Source of the DNA: Deinococcus sp.
GTDB taxonomy: Bacteria > Deinococcota > Deinococci > Deinococcales > Deinococcaceae
Length of the DNA: 5,332 nt
Reading direction: 5' to 3'
NCBI GenBank assembly: GCA_028287665.1
Contig: JAQBPF010000002.1
Coordinates: forward strand, 1-5,332
The notes under the pieces were generated by a model. It was not told the DNA's origin and did not search any database. It saw only the letters and a list, made by a program, of their open reading frames with translations. The translations under genes were made by a program, and so were the position numbers. Positions 4,754-5,332 of this stretch are shown here, piece after piece (within the stretch, counting starts at the first letter, position 1; each line of letters begins with the position of its first letter).

Positions 4754-5332
4754 ATATCGGTGCGTCTTCTGCAAAGTTCGGCTCCCGCTTTTCGCGGAGG
4801 CTGGCTAATCCTTCGCGCACATCGGGGCCGGTGAAGCCCAAAAATTCCAGAGCGAGGCTGGCGTCAAAGGTTGGGCCTGCCGCACGCAGCCAGTTGTTGA
4901 GGGCGTATTTTGTCCAGCGAACGGCGGTGGGGCTGCCTGCGGCGAGTTGGCGGGCCACCTTCCAGGCCCGGTCTAGTAGTTCTTCGTCTGGTACGCATAA
5001 ACTGACCAGCCCAATCCGCTCGGCTTCCTCGCCTGACACGGGTTCTCCGGTCATCAGGTGGTATTTGGCCTTGTTCAGTCCGCACAGCAGCGGCCAGATA
5101 ATCGCCGCGTGGTCGCCCGCTGCCACGCCCAGCCGCACATGGCCGTCCAGCAACCGCGCTGTTTTGGCGGCCACGCTCACATCGGCCAGCAGGGCCACCG
5201 CCAGACCCGCACCCACGCAGGGGCCGTGAATGGCGCTCACCACAGGTTTTCCGCAGTTGATGACGTTGTAGACCAGATCGCGGGCCTCGCGCCACACGCG
5301 GGCCAGCGCCGTAAAGTCGGACGCCATCTCTT
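4752..5332 (-). CDS. Crotonase-fold enoyl-CoA hydratase/isomerase family protein (5' end outside window)
   Basis: The frame is open through the right edge. The ATG at 5327 follows an in-frame GAG and is probably an internal methionine, because a complete crotonase has about 260 residues and only ~192 are here. The missing N-terminal part should carry the first oxyanion-hole motif (AGGD-like). Numbering from that Met: [24 protein letters not shown] at 27-50 holds the second oxyanion-hole region, then [14 protein letters not shown] at 61-74, [23 protein letters not shown] at 91-113, and the C-terminal helices that form the trimer contact. Family members handle acyl-CoA thioesters. The two glutamates that catalyse hydration in classical enoyl-CoA hydratase (GGCE and QPE positions) appear as A43 and H63 here, so simple hydratase activity is doubtful. 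I recognise the [13 protein letters not shown] form as a recurring subfamily annotated as enoyl-CoA hydratase, with no function I can name. The gene converges on the operon to its left. Confidence 0.88.
   Translation of the reverse strand, partial: EMASDFTALARVWREARDLVYNVINCGKPVVSAIHGPCVGAGLAVALLADVSVAAKTARLLDGHVRLGVAAGDHAAIIWPLLCGLNKAKYHLMTGEPVSGEEAERIGLVSLCVPDEELLDRAWKVARQLAAGSPTAVRWTKYALNNWLRAAGPTFDASLALEFLGFTGPDVREGLASLREKREPNFAEDAPI

Noticed and set aside
4702..5229. 175-codon plus-strand frame with a GGGGGTGA-ATG start, opposite the crotonase gene
   Set aside because: Its composition (Ser/Ala/Arg rich, no motifs) is that of an antisense shadow of conserved coding sequence. The GGGGGTG is part of an inverted repeat.

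Overview
The window is GC-rich, densely coded bacterial DNA. It is most likely from a Deinococcus or close relative. The reasons are the flavour of the proteins, ATG codons placed directly after a -10 box with no ribosome binding site, and an intergenic repeat with ends of the type TACGGATTCCG that I associate with Deinococcus genomes. The genus assignment rests on recognition and was not checked by a search.

Layout, left to right. (1) 1-897, plus strand: the C-terminal half of an AMP-forming fatty acyl-CoA ligase. (2) A strong hairpin at 965-998 separates it from a convergent minus-strand NADAR-family N-glycosidase (1004-1507). (3) A 223-base divergent spacer (1508-1730) holds a 132-bp repeat with perfect 11-bp terminal inverted repeats and an internal hairpin, then a TATACT box immediately before the next start. 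(4) 1731-2828, plus: a THUMP-domain SAM-dependent RNA methyltransferase of the N2-guanosine type, ending at a terminator-like hairpin. (5) 2952-3977, plus: a Gfo/Idh/MocA-family oxidoreductase, again with a -10 box just before its ATG. Its stop codon overlaps the probable TTG start of (6) 3974-4363, a small tryptophan-rich acidic protein of unknown function. (7) 4364-4751: 388 bases without a gene between convergent genes, containing a C-rich hairpin, a diverged inverted piece of the first repeat, and large fold-back sequences. (8) 4752-5332, minus: most of a crotonase-fold (enoyl-CoA hydratase/isomerase family) protein whose N-terminus lies beyond the window.

The genes do not form one pathway. 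The two edge genes both handle acyl-CoA thioesters, but they are far apart and not co-transcribed. The oxidoreductase and the small protein are the only clear transcriptional and translational pair. I see no CRISPR array, tRNA, rRNA, transposase or phage gene, and no convincing new multi-gene system. The points most worth a second look are the repeat and fold-back elements, the apparently leaderless starts, the crotonase lacking both classical catalytic glutamates, and the tryptophan-rich small protein.
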